From Burkholderiales bacterium (GTDB taxonomy: Bacteria > Pseudomonadota > Gammaproteobacteria > Burkholderiales > Burkholderiaceae_C): a DNA stretch of 64,000 bases. The translations under genes and the position numbers were made by a program. Location of the stretch: positions 62,001-126,000 of the forward strand of contig JAECRL010000007.1 in the NCBI GenBank assembly GCA_016000265.1, written 5' to 3'. Below, piece by piece: positions 1-9,705 of the stretch (its first letter is position 1; each line of letters opens with the position of its first letter). The notes beneath the pieces were generated by a model. It searched no databases. It was given only the letters and a program-made list of their open reading frames with translations, and was not told the origin of the DNA.

Positions 1-340
1 GACTGGCCATTCGGGCATTGCACCCGAGGCTTGGTGGTTGGCCACTACCAACCGCTGGCAGACAACCCGGGCGCGGTTGTGGATACGCACCCAGGCTCGA
101 CCAAACCGGTTCTCCGCAGTCGGTTCAGAGAACACTCGAACCGGCCATCTTACCACCAAAAGAGCAAGAGTTCGCGCCCGGATTGAAATCAGGGGCGCAG
201 ACCTGCTCCGGCAGGCTCCCCACCGCCGGAATCCCAACGCAGAAACCCCGCGCGAAGAGGGCATGAAAAAAGCCGCCAGGGCGTCGGCCCGGGCGGCTGG
301 GTGGTCAAGCCGAGCACGAAGCGCGGCTGACACGGCCAAA
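1..340. other. rplL-rpoB intergenic region
   Basis: No gene is visible here. The region follows the rplL stop on the minus strand and, from the conserved rplKAJL-rpoBC order, should lead to rpoB, which would begin left of the window. Apart from the hairpin with a U-tract at 265-298 I see only short palindromic stretches, such as CGGTTC/GAACCG at about 121-144, and nothing I can assign. Short open frames on the plus strand have no credible protein features. Confidence 0.7.
265..298 (-). terminator. Hairpin with U-tract between rplL and rpoB (terminator or attenuator)
   Basis: On the minus strand AGCCGCC pairs with GGCGGCT around a GC-rich loop and is followed directly by a run of T, the form of a Rho-independent terminator. 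It lies about 43 bases after the rplL stop. In many proteobacteria a partial terminator here lowers rpoBC expression relative to the ribosomal genes; that role is inferred. Confidence 0.7.
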
Positions 341-718
341 TTACTTGATTTCGGCGGTGGCGCCAGCTTCGACCAGCTTCTTCAGAGCGGCTTCGGCGTC
401 GGCCTTGGCAATGCCTTCCTTCACGTTCTTCGGGGCGCCGTCGACCAGGTCCTTGGCTTCCTTCAGACCCAGGCCGGTGATTTCGCGCACGGCCTTGATG
501 ACGCCGACCTTGTTGGCGCCAGCGCCGGTCAGGACGACGTTGAATTCGGTCTTCTCTTCCACAGCGGCGGCAGCGCCACCAGCGCCACCCGCAGCGGGAG
601 CGGCCATGGCGGCAGCGGACACGCCGAACTTCTCTTCGATGGCCTTGACCAGCTCGTTGAGTTCCATCACGGACATGCTGTCCAGGGCGGTCAGGAATGC
701 GTCTTTATCGAATGCCAT
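341..718 (-). CDS. rplL: 50S ribosomal protein L7/L12
   Basis: The 125-residue product is the ribosomal stalk protein L7/L12, which binds L10 as dimers and recruits translation GTPases. It has the N-terminal dimerisation segment (about residues 1-35), an alanine/glycine-rich flexible hinge (about 35-55) and the conserved C-terminal globular domain with the [20 protein letters not shown] region. Length is normal for the family. It is the last ribosomal gene of the rplKAJL block, 50 bases after rplJ, and is followed by a hairpin with a U-tract. Identification is secure from sequence and context. Confidence 0.98.
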   Translation of the reverse strand: MAFDKDAFLTALDSMSVMELNELVKAIEEKFGVSAAAMAAPAAGGAGGAAAAVEEKTEFNVVLTGAGANKVGVIKAVREITGLGLKEAKDLVDGAPKNVKEGIAKADAEAALKKLVEAGATAEIK

Positions 719-768
719 TTTGGGTTCCTAAAATCGGTAAAAAGTTGAATGCGGTGCGATCTGAGCGA

Positions 769-1305
769 TCAGGCAGCCGGAGCTTCTTCGGCAGCGGGGG
801 CTGCGGGCGCTTCGGCGCCGCCACCCTTTTGCTCTGCCACAGCAGCCAGCACGCGGGCGAAGCCCGACACCGGCGATTGCAGCAGGCCGCAGATCTGAGC
901 CAGCAGGACTTCCTTGCTGGGGATCGAAGCCAGGGACTTGACGCCATTGGCGTCGAGGGCCTTGCCAGCGTAAGCGCCAGCCTTGATGACCAGCTTGTCG
1001 TTGCCCTTGGCAAAGTCAGCGATCACCTTGGCAGCTGCCACGGCGTCTTCAGAGAAGCCATAGATCAGCGGGCCGCTCATGCTCTCAGCGGCGACTTCAA
1101 ACGGCGTGCCGGCAACAGCGCGACGTGCCAGGGTGTTCTTCAGCACGTGAAGATACACACCTTGTGCACGGGCGGTCTTGCGCAGCGCGTCGAGTTGAGC
1201 CACGGTGAGGCCGCGGTACTCAGCGAGTGCCAGCGTCTGCGACTTGCCCGCTTGGGCAGCCACTTCGGCGATCACTGCTTCTTTCTCGTTGCGATTGAGA
1301 CTCAA
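769..1305 (-). CDS. rplJ: 50S ribosomal protein L10
   Basis: The 178-residue product is L10, which anchors the L7/L12 stalk to 23S rRNA and in bacteria autoregulates its own operon by binding the mRNA leader. The start [12 protein letters not shown] is typical of betaproteobacterial L10. The initiation codon is TTG, chosen because AAGGAG lies 7 bases upstream and the conserved N-terminus begins there. The C-terminal tail is alanine- and glutamate-rich, as expected of the L7/L12-binding helix. A 326-base gap separates it from rplA and holds an L10-leader-like structure. Confidence 0.97.
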   Translation of the reverse strand: MSLNRNEKEAVIAEVAAQAGKSQTLALAEYRGLTVAQLDALRKTARAQGVYLHVLKNTLARRAVAGTPFEVAAESMSGPLIYGFSEDAVAAAKVIADFAKGNDKLVIKAGAYAGKALDANGVKSLASIPSKEVLLAQICGLLQSPVSGFARVLAAVAEQKGGGAEAPAAPAAEEAPAA

Positions 1306-1631
1306 GGTCTACTCCTTAAAACATGCCCCTTGGCCGACCGCCCACAGGGGCAAACGACCTCCGGGCACACCCGGTTGCAGCGACCTTCTGCCTCGGAACC
1401 CAGGCACCTGGCGGTGCGCGGAAACCTTCAACAGCGGGTGCGCCATCTGCGTAGGCTGGGGGATTAAGCCCGGGCTCGCCTGAACGAGCGCGCGCCAGGG
1501 CGCCTACGGTCTTTGATAGCCTGGCGCTCGGTGACGGATCACCCAGCGCCAGCCCACCAATTCATTTCACGTCCTCGCCAGACTCGCGAGGAGCGCGGCC
1601 GGTGACGGGTCACCGGCGATGTCGGAGACGA
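1306..1631 (-). other. rplA-rplJ intergenic region with leader structures
   Basis: No protein gene fits this 326-base gap. On the minus strand it holds, in order, two near-identical palindromes (GGTGACNNNTCACC cores at 1601-1614 and 1530-1543), the second inside a longer 7+5 base-pair hairpin at 1522-1551, and then the paired segments of the L10 leader described separately. The structures sit between rplA and rplJ, where transcript processing and translational feedback are known in other bacteria. Confidence 0.6.
1425..1520 (-). ncRNA. Ribosomal protein L10 leader (candidate cis-regulatory RNA)
   Basis: On the minus strand CGTAGGC (1508-1502) can pair with GCCTACG (1456-1450), enclosing a GC-rich arm, about 150 bases ahead of rplJ. 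A paired leader at this position in the rplJL mRNA is where L10 binds to repress its own translation in E. coli and relatives. The boundaries are approximate; a covariance-model search with the L10 leader family would decide. Confidence 0.45.
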
Positions 1632-2339
1632 TCAAGCAGCGGTGATGCTGTTGACGTCGACGCGCACGCCCAGGCCCATCGTCGAGGAGACGGCGACCTT
1701 GCGCAGGTACACGCCCTTGCTGGAGGCGGGCTTCAGCTTGGTCAGGGCTTCGAGCAGCGCAGCCAGGTTGCCCTTGAGCTTGTCGTCGTCGAAGGAGCGA
1801 CGGCCGATGGTGCCGTGGATGATGCCGGCCTTGTCGACGCGGAACTGGACCTGGCCAGCCTTGGCGTTCTTGACGGCGGTGGCGACGTCCGGGGTCACGG
1901 TGCCGACCTTGGGGTTGGGCATCAGGCCGCGGGGACCCAGGATCGTGCCCAGGGTACCGACGATGCGCATCGTGTCCGGCGAGGCGATGACCACGTCGAA
2001 GTTGATGTTGCCCGCCTTGACCTGTTCGGCCAGGTCTTCCATGCCGACGACGTCGGCGCCAGCGGCCTTGGCCTCTTCGGCCTTGGCGCCTTGGGCGAAC
2101 ACCGCCACGCGCTTGGTCTTGCCGGTGCCGTTGGGCATCACGACGGCGCCGCGAACGACCTGGTCGGACTTCTTGGCGTCGACGCCGAGCTGCACGGCCA
2201 CGTCGATGGACTCATCGAACTTGGCGTTGGCGGCGCTCTTGATCAGGGTCAGGGCTTCGTCGAAGGCGTACAGCTTGTTGGTGTCGACCTTGTTGGCGAA
2301 GGCTTGTTGGCGTTTGGTCAGCTTAGGCATGTCAGACAC
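1632..2339 (-). CDS. rplA: 50S ribosomal protein L1
   Basis: The 235-residue product is L1, which binds 23S rRNA at the mobile stalk near the E site and represses translation of the rplK-rplA mRNA in E. coli. It starts [14 protein letters not shown] and carries the conserved [14 protein letters not shown] block at about residues 129-142. Length is normal. Its start codon lies inside the end of rplK (8-base overlap), which implies translational coupling. Confidence 0.98.
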   Translation of the reverse strand: MSDMPKLTKRQQAFANKVDTNKLYAFDEALTLIKSAANAKFDESIDVAVQLGVDAKKSDQVVRGAVVMPNGTGKTKRVAVFAQGAKAEEAKAAGADVVGMEDLAEQVKAGNINFDVVIASPDTMRIVGTLGTILGPRGLMPNPKVGTVTPDVATAVKNAKAGQVQFRVDKAGIIHGTIGRRSFDDDKLKGNLAALLEALTKLKPASSKGVYLRKVAVSSTMGLGVRVDVNSITAA

Positions 2340-2763
2340 CTTCCACGATGATGCCCATGGAACGGGCGGAACCAGCGATCGTGCGGACGGCGGCGTCCAG
2401 ATCGGCGGCGGTCAGGTCCTTCTGCTTGGTCTTGGCGATCTCTTCGATCTGCGCGCGCGTCAGCTTGCCGACCTTGTCAGCTTGAGGACGGGGCGAGCCC
2501 TTTTCGATCTTGGCGGCCTTCTTCAGCAGGACGGTCGCGGGCGGCGTCTTGATGATGAAGGTGAAGGACTTGTCTGCGAACGCCGTGATGACGACGGGCA
2601 GCTTCAGACCGGGTTCGACACCTTGGGTCTGGGCGTTGAACGCCTTGCAGAACTCCATGATGTTCAGACCGCGCTGACCCAGTGCGGGACCGACGGGAGG
2701 CGAGGGGTTCGCCTTGCCGGCCGGGATTTGCAGCTTGATGAAGCCGATGATCTTCTTGGCCAT
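2332..2763 (-). CDS. rplK: 50S ribosomal protein L11
   Basis: The 143-residue product is L11, part of the GTPase-associated centre, needed for stringent-factor activation and release-factor function. The N-terminal proline-rich signature [17 protein letters not shown] and the C-terminal [15 protein letters not shown] block are present. I placed the start at [12 protein letters not shown] because AGGAGA lies 5-6 bases upstream and the conserved N-terminus begins there; the frame stays open for 83 codons further upstream but without family similarity. It is the first gene of a new transcription unit after the nusG terminator. Confidence 0.98.
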   Translation of the reverse strand: MAKKIIGFIKLQIPAGKANPSPPVGPALGQRGLNIMEFCKAFNAQTQGVEPGLKLPVVITAFADKSFTFIIKTPPATVLLKKAAKIEKGSPRPQADKVGKLTRAQIEEIAKTKQKDLTAADLDAAVRTIAGSARSMGIIVEGV

Positions 2764-3030
2764 AGTTTCTCCTGAAACCACGCCAGCGGCCTGCCGGTGT
2801 GGTCGAGTGCAAACGCCTGACTCGCAAGCACGCTGCCGTTGGCAACGCGCCGCCTTCAGGCTCCTCATGCCGCGTGTCTCGCCCGCGGCTGGTGGCGTCG
2901 GTGTCAGGCAACTCGCTGGCCGGGCCTGCGCTGCTTGCTCAAAAGGGCGTCTCCGCACCTCGGGCAAATCGCATCGCAAATCGCATGGCAAAGCGAACGA
3001 GAACCTCCCCACCGAGGGGGAAAGCCCGCG

Positions 3031-3060
3031 ATTCTAAATCGGGACGGCGAAGCTTGACAA
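3031..3060 (-). promoter_or_regulatory. Sigma70-like promoter for rplKAJL
   Basis: On the minus strand TTGTCA (3060-3055) and TAGAAT (3036-3031) are separated by 18 bases, a near-consensus -35/-10 pair. It begins only a few bases after the nusG terminator and points at rplK, so the ribosomal genes probably have their own start separate from secE-nusG. No expression evidence is available. Confidence 0.6.
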
Positions 3061-3065
3061 GCCCC

Positions 3066-3095
3066 TCAAAAGGAAAAGGCCCCACAAGGGGGCCC
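3066..3095 (-). terminator. Rho-independent terminator after nusG
   Basis: On the minus strand GGCCCC pairs with GGGGCC around a five-base loop and is followed by TTTTCCTTTT. It starts 24 bases after the nusG stop. Confidence 0.75.
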
Positions 3096-3118
3096 TGGCA
3101 TGCCGGCGGGGCTCAGGC

Positions 3119-3691
3119 TCAGATCTTTTCGACCTGGCCGAAATCCAGCTCGACCGGGGTGGCGCGACCGAAAATGGTGACCGACACGCGCAGCTTGGAC
3201 TTCTCGTAATTGACGTCCTCGATGGAGCCGTTGAAGTCGGTGAAGGGGCCTTCCTTGACGCGGACCACCTCGCCGTTTTCCCACTCGACCTTGGGACGCG
3301 GCTTCTCGATGCCTTCTTTCATCTGGTTGACGATCTTCATGACTTCGTCTTCCGAGATGGGGGCGGGTCGGTTTTTGGCGCCGCCCACGAAACCGGTCAC
3401 CTTGGAGGTGTTCTTCACCAGGTGCCAGGTGTCGTCCGACATGAGCATCTCGACCAGGACGTAGCCCGGGAAGAAACGACGCTCGGTGACGGACTTCTTG
3501 CCGTTCTTGACTTCCACCACCTCTTCGGTGGGGACCAGGATGCGGCCGAACTGCTCCTGCATGCCGGCGCGGTCGATGCGCTCGCGCAGGTTGCGTTCAA
3601 CAGCCTTTTCCATGCCGGAGTAGGCGTGCACAACGTACCAGCGCAGCGGCGTGGCCGGGGCGGCAGAAGGTGCGGCTTGAACGTCAGTCAT
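3119..3691 (-). CDS. nusG: Transcription termination/antitermination factor NusG
   Basis: The 190-residue product is NusG, which binds RNA polymerase and links it to Rho or to the leading ribosome. The N-terminal NGN domain starts at [15 protein letters not shown] (about residue 17), contains [10 protein letters not shown], and the C-terminal KOW domain holds [19 protein letters not shown]. An extra N-terminal stretch of about 15 alanine/proline-rich residues is common in betaproteobacteria. It follows secE by 33 bases and ends in its own terminator. Confidence 0.98.
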   Translation of the reverse strand: MTDVQAAPSAAPATPLRWYVVHAYSGMEKAVERNLRERIDRAGMQEQFGRILVPTEEVVEVKNGKKSVTERRFFPGYVLVEMLMSDDTWHLVKNTSKVTGFVGGAKNRPAPISEDEVMKIVNQMKEGIEKPRPKVEWENGEVVRVKEGPFTDFNGSIEDVNYEKSKLRVSVTIFGRATPVELDFGQVEKI

Positions 3692-3724
3692 GTGTCAACC
3701 TCGTCTTGTTTTGCGTGCTGGGGA

Positions 3725-4108
3725 TCAGCGCTTCCAACCCAGGATCAGGTCGTAGAGGGCCCATTCGAGGGCCTTGTCGGTCAGCCACAGAAACAGCGCC
3801 ATGACGACCACGAAGGCGAAGACGTACAACGTCATCTGCGTGGCCTCGGGGCGCGTGGGCCAAACGACCTTGCGCAATTCCTTGAGCGAGTCCTGCCCGA
3901 AGGCGGTCAGCTCTTTGCCCTGCGCCGACGTGAAGAACACGGCGATGCCCGCGGCGATCAACACCAGCAGGGTGACGACGCGCAGCCAGAGGTCTTGCTT
4001 GCCGAGCAGGTAAAACGCTGCCACGCCGCCAATCACCAGCAGGCCGGTGGCAGCCAGCTTGGCCTTGTCGGCGCTGGTGGAAACGGTGTCGATGTCCGTG
4101 GTGGCCAT
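3725..4108 (-). CDS. secE: Preprotein translocase subunit SecE
   Basis: The 127-residue product is the SecE subunit of the SecYEG channel. It has three hydrophobic segments (about residues 17-34, 40-60 and 92-114) and the conserved cytoplasmic segment ELRKVVWPTRPEATQMT before the last one, which is the SecE signature. The three-helix form is the same as in E. coli (127 residues). It sits between tRNA-Trp and nusG, the conserved location. Confidence 0.97.
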   Translation of the reverse strand: MATTDIDTVSTSADKAKLAATGLLVIGGVAAFYLLGKQDLWLRVVTLLVLIAAGIAVFFTSAQGKELTAFGQDSLKELRKVVWPTRPEATQMTLYVFAFVVVMALFLWLTDKALEWALYDLILGWKR

Positions 4109-4210
4109 GGGCGGTCAGAACTCTGCGATGAAGGTGAGGCAACAAAGCCCGCCGACTCGTGGAGCCTGCGGGCTGCTGTGTGACAGCGTCGATTTCGGCG
4201 ATCAGTCAGG

Positions 4211-4286
4211 TGGCAGGGGCAGTAGGAATCGAACCTACAACCTTCGGTTTTGGAGACCGACGCTCTGCCAATTGAGCTATACCCCT
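4211..4286 (-). tRNA. tRNA-Trp (anticodon CCA)
   Basis: The minus strand folds as a 76-base cloverleaf from AGGGGTATAGC to an encoded CCA end. The anticodon loop reads CTCCAAA, giving CCA, and the T-loop GGTTCGATTCC is intact. It lies between tuf and secE as in many proteobacteria. Confidence 0.97.
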
Positions 4287-4312
4287 GCTGAGCTGAAACC
4301 GATGCGGTGATT

Positions 4313-5503
<1,191 letters not shown>

Positions 5504-5557
5504 TTTTATCGCTCCTAGCGATCCAGAAGTGAGCCAAACAAGGGAAGAAAGGGAGTG

Positions 5558-5632
5558 TGGTGCCCATGGGCAGGATCGAACTGCCGACCTCCCCCTTACC
5601 AAGGGGGTGCTCTACCACTGAGCCACATGGGC
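5558..5632 (-). tRNA. tRNA-Thr (anticodon GGT)
   Basis: The minus strand gives a 75-base cloverleaf from GCCCATGTGGC to an encoded CCA end. The anticodon loop reads TTGGTAA, giving GGT. It lies 54 bases ahead of tuf. Confidence 0.97.
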
Positions 5633-5744
5633 ATCGACACGGGTATGGGATCGGGTGGAACCCAGACCCGTGCCGACTGACACGACCCTCGCTTTCTGCG
5701 AAGACCGCGATGGTAACACGCTGCGTGTGACAGAACCTTGACCG

Positions 5745-5818
5745 TGGAGCGGGAGACGGGAATCGAACCCGTGTCATTAGCTTGGAAGGCTAAGGTTCTA
5801 CCATTGAACTACTCCCGC
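5745..5818 (-). tRNA. tRNA-Gly (anticodon TCC)
   Basis: The minus strand gives a 74-base cloverleaf from GCGGGAGTAG to an encoded CCA end, with anticodon loop CTTCCAA (TCC) and an intact T-loop. Confidence 0.97.
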
Positions 5819-5892
5819 CCGGGAGTGATTCGATCAACTGCAGACTTTCAAGCCGCACCGCACAACGCGATGTGACTGCAAGCAGGTTTGCC

Positions 5893-5978
5893 TGGTGGAG
5901 GAGGCTGGATTCGAACCAGCGTAGGCGTAAGCCAACAGATTTACAGTCTGCCCCCTTTAGCCACTCGGGCACCCCTCC
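5893..5978 (-). tRNA. tRNA-Tyr (anticodon GTA)
   Basis: The minus strand gives an 86-base tRNA with a long variable arm, starting GGAGGGGTGCC and ending in an encoded CCA. The anticodon loop reads CTGTAAA, giving GTA. It is the first gene of the tRNA-tuf transcript. Confidence 0.97.
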
Positions 5979-5992
5979 AAGGCAAGCCATAG

Positions 5993-6022
5993 ACTTTAGC
6001 ACAACTCTCCAAAAACTTGCAA
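5993..6022 (-). promoter_or_regulatory. Sigma70-like promoter for the tRNA-tuf transcript
   Basis: On the minus strand TTGCAA (6022-6017) and TAAAGT (5998-5993) are spaced by 18 bases, with the -10 element ending 14 bases before tRNA-Tyr. It begins right after the stop of the flippase gene of the polysaccharide locus, so it marks where the two transcription units meet. Confidence 0.6.
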
Positions 6023-7468
6023 TCACCCCGGGCGAATGTCGTGCGGTGTTGTGATTCCGCCAACGCGCCAGGGGCGCAACCAGGCTGCCAGGGCCAACAG
6101 GCACACCAGCCCGACGCCCGCCGCCTGAGCGAACAGGACACCCGGCTGGGGTGACAGCCAGGGCCTCAACCCCCACCAGGCCAGAGACAGGGCCACCGCG
6201 CTGACGGCGCCCTGGTTCAGCAGCCCCAGGCCGCCCCGCAAGGCGGGTGCATCGAGCAACCAGCGGGCGGTGAGCAGGGTGCCGGCCATGAGCGCCCAGA
6301 CCAGTCCCAGGGGGCCGCTCAGCCAGGCCAGCAAGGGCAGGCAGGCGGCCTGGAGCAGGCTGCCTTTGACTTCGGCAACCAGCGGGGCGCGCGTGTCGCC
6401 TTCGGCGTAGTGGTAGCGGGCCAGGAGCGTGTTCCAGCTCGCCGCCACCAGGATGACGGCGTAGCCCGCCAACAGGGGCGCGAGGGCCTGCGCGCCCGCG
6501 GCTTGGGGGAACAACCAGGCCGTCAGGGCCGGTGCGCTGAGCATCAGGCCCAAGGCAGCCGGCAGGCTCAGGAGCGTCACGGCGGCCAGGCCCTGGCGCA
6601 GCAGCTGCAGGCGCTCGGACTGGCGGCGGCTCATCAGGCTCAGCAGGACCTGGTTGAGGCTCTGCAGGGCGATCAGCGGCAGGTTCATGAGCTTGCGGGC
6701 AAGGTGGATGGCGGTGACCGCGCCCTCACCCAGGTAGGACGCGACGATGCGCTCCAGCAAGGCCACGCCCTGCCCCAGCAGGGCGCTGCCCAGCAAGGGG
6801 GCGAGTTGCGAGACCCACTCCCGCACGGCGGCACCGGTGCCGCGCCAGGCCGTTTGCGGCAGGCCGGAGCGCCAAGCCGAGGGCAGCAGCAGCAGGGCCG
6901 ACGCGAGGCTGCCGATCACGAAGCACCAGGACAAGGCCAGGGGTTGGGCGTCCGCACGCTGGCTGCCCAGGTAAGCCAGGGCCGGCAGGTTGTAGACCAG
7001 GGAGGCAAGCGCGGCCAGCAGGAAGTGCCCGGCGGCCTGGCGGGGCATGGCCCACCAGGCCTGCAGGAAGATGCCCGGCACGCACCAGGCCAGCACGGCC
7101 AGGGAGCGCTGGGTCGCGTCGCGCTGGTCGTCGGCCAGGCCCGGTGCGAGCAGGTGCACCCAGGCGGGCGAGCCCACGGACAGCAGCAGCGCGATCAGCA
7201 GGCTGACCCCGAGCAAGGCGAGGTTGATGTGCGCGAACCAGCGTTGGCGCTCTCCGGGGTTGCGGGCCTGCCACAGGGCCAGCGCCGAGGACGTGAACAC
7301 CCCCGCGGCCAGCATGGCGCGCAGGGCTTCGGGCACGAACATGGCGAGCACGTAGGCGTCGGTTCGGGCGCTGGCGCCCCAGCTGGCCACCATCAGCCAC
7401 TCGCGGGCGAAGCCGGCCAGCAACCCGCCGAAGGTGACCAGGGTCAAGAGGGATGCGGCGCCGAGCAT
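6023..7468 (-). CDS. MurJ/MviN-family flippase (Wzx role in exopolysaccharide export)
   Basis: The 481-residue product is an integral membrane protein with about 12-14 hydrophobic segments across its length. The N-terminal ASLLTLVTFGGLLAGFAREW and ASWGASARTDAYVLA blocks resemble the MVIN family of the MOP superfamily, which flips undecaprenyl-linked saccharides across the inner membrane. As the last gene of a Wzy-dependent polysaccharide locus it most likely serves as the repeat-unit flippase (Wzx function) rather than as the cell-division lipid II flippase, which would usually lie elsewhere. The substrate is not visible from sequence. It starts 12 bases after the acyltransferase gene. Confidence 0.85.
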   Translation of the reverse strand: MLGAASLLTLVTFGGLLAGFAREWLMVASWGASARTDAYVLAMFVPEALRAMLAAGVFTSSALALWQARNPGERQRWFAHINLALLGVSLLIALLLSVGSPAWVHLLAPGLADDQRDATQRSLAVLAWCVPGIFLQAWWAMPRQAAGHFLLAALASLVYNLPALAYLGSQRADAQPLALSWCFVIGSLASALLLLPSAWRSGLPQTAWRGTGAAVREWVSQLAPLLGSALLGQGVALLERIVASYLGEGAVTAIHLARKLMNLPLIALQSLNQVLLSLMSRRQSERLQLLRQGLAAVTLLSLPAALGLMLSAPALTAWLFPQAAGAQALAPLLAGYAVILVAASWNTLLARYHYAEGDTRAPLVAEVKGSLLQAACLPLLAWLSGPLGLVWALMAGTLLTARWLLDAPALRGGLGLLNQGAVSAVALSLAWWGLRPWLSPQPGVLFAQAAGVGLVCLLALAAWLRPWRVGGITTPHDIRPG

Positions 7469-7480
7469 GGGGCCCTGGGC

Positions 7481-8305
7481 TCAGTGCAGCAAGGTGAAAA
7501 GGCCCTTGCCCCCCACCTTGTAGTTGAGCCCGCGCACGCGCTCACCCAGCACGCGCGCGCCATCGCCCCCGACGATGGTGTAAGGCGCCACCGGCTTGGC
7601 GACGACGGTGTTGGCCGCCACCACCGCGCCTTCGGCGATGTGGGCCCCCGGCAAGAGGATGACGCGGGTGGTGATCCAGGCGTAGTCCTCGATGGCGATG
7701 GGCGAACCGAAGGCCCAGAACTCGGGGGCTTTGAGGTCGTGGCCGCCCGCGATGATGATGCTGTGAGAGGCGATGGTGACGTGGTTGCCGATGCGCAGGC
7801 CGGCGCGCGCGTCGAGCTGGCAGTGCCAGCCCACGCAGCTGTCTTCTCCGATCTGCAGGCCCTCCATGCCGATGACCTCGGTGTTGCGCCAGATGGTCGA
7901 GCCCTTGCCGATGCGCGCGCCCCCGATGCGCAACCAGGCCAGGCGCAGGTTGTGGCTGGGGATCTTGTTGATGAGCATGTTGTAGACCTGCTCCCAGCCG
8001 CGGCGCCAGCGGTCGACCAGGGTCGGCCAGTTGATGCCGTAGAGCGGCACGAAGCCGGTGGGGATCTCGTCGCGCAAGGTGGCGTAAAAGCGGCGTGCGA
8101 GCGGGTGCTCGATGCGCTTTTCGATGTTGACGTAGGCGATGTAGCTGTTGACCTTGCCGCCACGGCCAGGCTCTTCGAAGGCCACGTCGTGGGCGCACAT
8201 CCAGTCGTAGGCCTCGGTGAGGGCGGGCAGGGGCACGCCGAGTCGGGTGGCGTAGGCGTCGAGCTGGTCGCGCAGGTTGAGGCTGTGGAGGATGCGGTGT
8301 TTCAT
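7481..8305 (-). CDS. Hexapeptide-repeat acyltransferase (WcaF-like) of the polysaccharide locus
   Basis: The 274-residue product has an N-terminal part of about 120 residues without a recognised fold, then a left-handed beta-helix of hexapeptide repeats from about residue 130 (GKGSTIWRNTEVIGMEGLQI onward) with the conserved loop ending in ITTRVILLPGAHIAEGAVVA. This architecture fits O-acetyl or O-acyl transferases of the WcaF/maltose acetyltransferase type that decorate polysaccharide units using an acyl-CoA donor. The start codon overlaps the stop of the preceding Wzy-like gene by 4 bases, so the two are translationally coupled. The acceptor sugar is unknown. Confidence 0.8.
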   Translation of the reverse strand: MKHRILHSLNLRDQLDAYATRLGVPLPALTEAYDWMCAHDVAFEEPGRGGKVNSYIAYVNIEKRIEHPLARRFYATLRDEIPTGFVPLYGINWPTLVDRWRRGWEQVYNMLINKIPSHNLRLAWLRIGGARIGKGSTIWRNTEVIGMEGLQIGEDSCVGWHCQLDARAGLRIGNHVTIASHSIIIAGGHDLKAPEFWAFGSPIAIEDYAWITTRVILLPGAHIAEGAVVAANTVVAKPVAPYTIVGGDGARVLGERVRGLNYKVGGKGLFTLLH

Positions 8306-9681
8306 GGTGTCGAACGCTCGGGTGGAACGGGGCGGGACTGCTGGAGGCTGATGGCCATGGTGAGCCAGAACAGGGCCAGCAGGACCTGCGTGAAACTGAA
8401 GTAATGGTCGATGAAACCGGTGAGGAGGGCCGCGATCATGGCGCCCACGCTGCCGACTCGCAAGGCGTTGGTGGGGCCCATGCGGGAGAGGTCGCCCAGC
8501 TGGCGAACTTCGCGCCACCAGGCCACCGTGACGGCGATGAACAGCAGCATGCCGGGGGTGCCCAGCTTGTACATGTAGTTGAGCCAGAGGTTGCTGATGC
8601 CGAAGAGGTCGGTGCCCGGGGGGGGCGGGTCGGCCTTGAAACCCAGGCCCAGCGGGTATCGCTCGACGGCGCGGGGGAAGTTGCGGTACTCGTCGAAGCG
8701 CACGCTGGTGCTGGCGTCTTTGGAGCCTTGCAGCAAGGAGGCCAGGCGTTCTTGCGCCGGGGGGTAGGCCAGCAGCATGACCGTGGCCAGCACGCCGCCC
8801 ACCACCAGCGTGCGGCCGGCACCGGGCACGCGGCGCCAGGCCAGCCAGATGACGAGCGCGGCCAGGCAGAGCAAGGCCCCACGCGAGCCGGAGAACACGA
8901 TGCCCGCTGCTCCGGCGAGGGCCACGGTCATGCCGAGGGCGCGCCGCCAACCGGTCTGGGACAAGCCATGGAAGAGGGCCAGGGGGACGGCCAGCAGCAG
9001 CGCGCCACCGGTGGAGTTGGGGTGCACCCAGGGCGAGGCCATGCGGGTGTAGTTGGCCGAGAAGATGTCCTGGATGGCCTCGGGGTGGGCGTACTTCAGG
9101 CTGGCCAGCACGGGGATCATGACGCGGGCGTCGGGCGTCTTGATGAACATGAACAAGGACAAGGCCAGCATGGCGGCGAAGCCGATGACCAGGCAGTCCA
9201 TGAGCTGGCGACGCTGCTCGGGTCGAGGCGTGAGCAGGGGCACCAGGAAGAGCGTGGAGACGTTGAGCAGCCAGCGCACCCAGTTGACGGGGCCGTTGCC
9301 CTCGACGCCGTGCACCAGCACCTGTCCCGCCACCAGCGGGACCAGGGACCAGGTGATCAGCCAGGTCATGGTGCGCTCGGTGGGGCCACGTGGCAGCGTC
9401 GGCAGCCGGCCCATCAACCACTGCCAGGCCACGCCGGCCCAGGTCAGCGCGAGCAGGCCTTCGGAGACCGTCATGCGGATGCCGAGGGTGACCGTGGTCC
9501 AGGGGATGAAGGGGGCGATGAGGCAAAAGGCCAGCAGGCCGCGCAAAGGGCGGGTGACGATGGCCGCGAGCGCGACCACGGCGATCACGCCGAGGAAGAG
9601 CAACGGAGGGCCAGCCAGCATGAGAACGACGCCAAACAGCAGGCCGACGAGCAAAGGCGCCAGGGAGAGCAGGCGGGTCAT
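8302..9681 (-). CDS. O-antigen ligase / Wzy polymerase family membrane protein
   Basis: The 459-residue product is a polytopic membrane protein with roughly 11 hydrophobic segments and a long periplasmic loop in the second half, the pattern of the Wzy_C (O-antigen ligase/polymerase) family. The loop contains the region FRNFPRAVERYPLGLGF-like (about residues 335-350), with the arginines and proline typical of these loops. In this locus it most likely polymerises the repeat units in the periplasm. It follows the GT4 gene by 24 bases and overlaps the acyltransferase gene by 4 bases. Confidence 0.85.
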   Translation of the reverse strand: MTRLLSLAPLLVGLLFGVVLMLAGPPLLFLGVIAVVALAAIVTRPLRGLLAFCLIAPFIPWTTVTLGIRMTVSEGLLALTWAGVAWQWLMGRLPTLPRGPTERTMTWLITWSLVPLVAGQVLVHGVEGNGPVNWVRWLLNVSTLFLVPLLTPRPEQRRQLMDCLVIGFAAMLALSLFMFIKTPDARVMIPVLASLKYAHPEAIQDIFSANYTRMASPWVHPNSTGGALLLAVPLALFHGLSQTGWRRALGMTVALAGAAGIVFSGSRGALLCLAALVIWLAWRRVPGAGRTLVVGGVLATVMLLAYPPAQERLASLLQGSKDASTSVRFDEYRNFPRAVERYPLGLGFKADPPPPGTDLFGISNLWLNYMYKLGTPGMLLFIAVTVAWWREVRQLGDLSRMGPTNALRVGSVGAMIAALLTGFIDHYFSFTQVLLALFWLTMAISLQQSRPVPPERSTP

Positions 9682-9705
9682 GGTTCGCTGTTCATGTTGC
9701 GGCGC

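Larger units (their letters stand above)
2764..3118 (-). other. nusG-rplK intergenic region / long rplK leader
   Basis: No gene is supported in these 355 bases. Read on the minus strand they hold the nusG terminator, a promoter-like pair immediately after it, and then an untranslated leader of about 260 bases before rplK. Open frames here are leader shadows without protein character. Confidence 0.65.

Noticed and set aside
37..748. Plus-strand open frame of 236 codons across rplL
   Set aside because: It is antisense to the certain rplL gene and has no protein family features.
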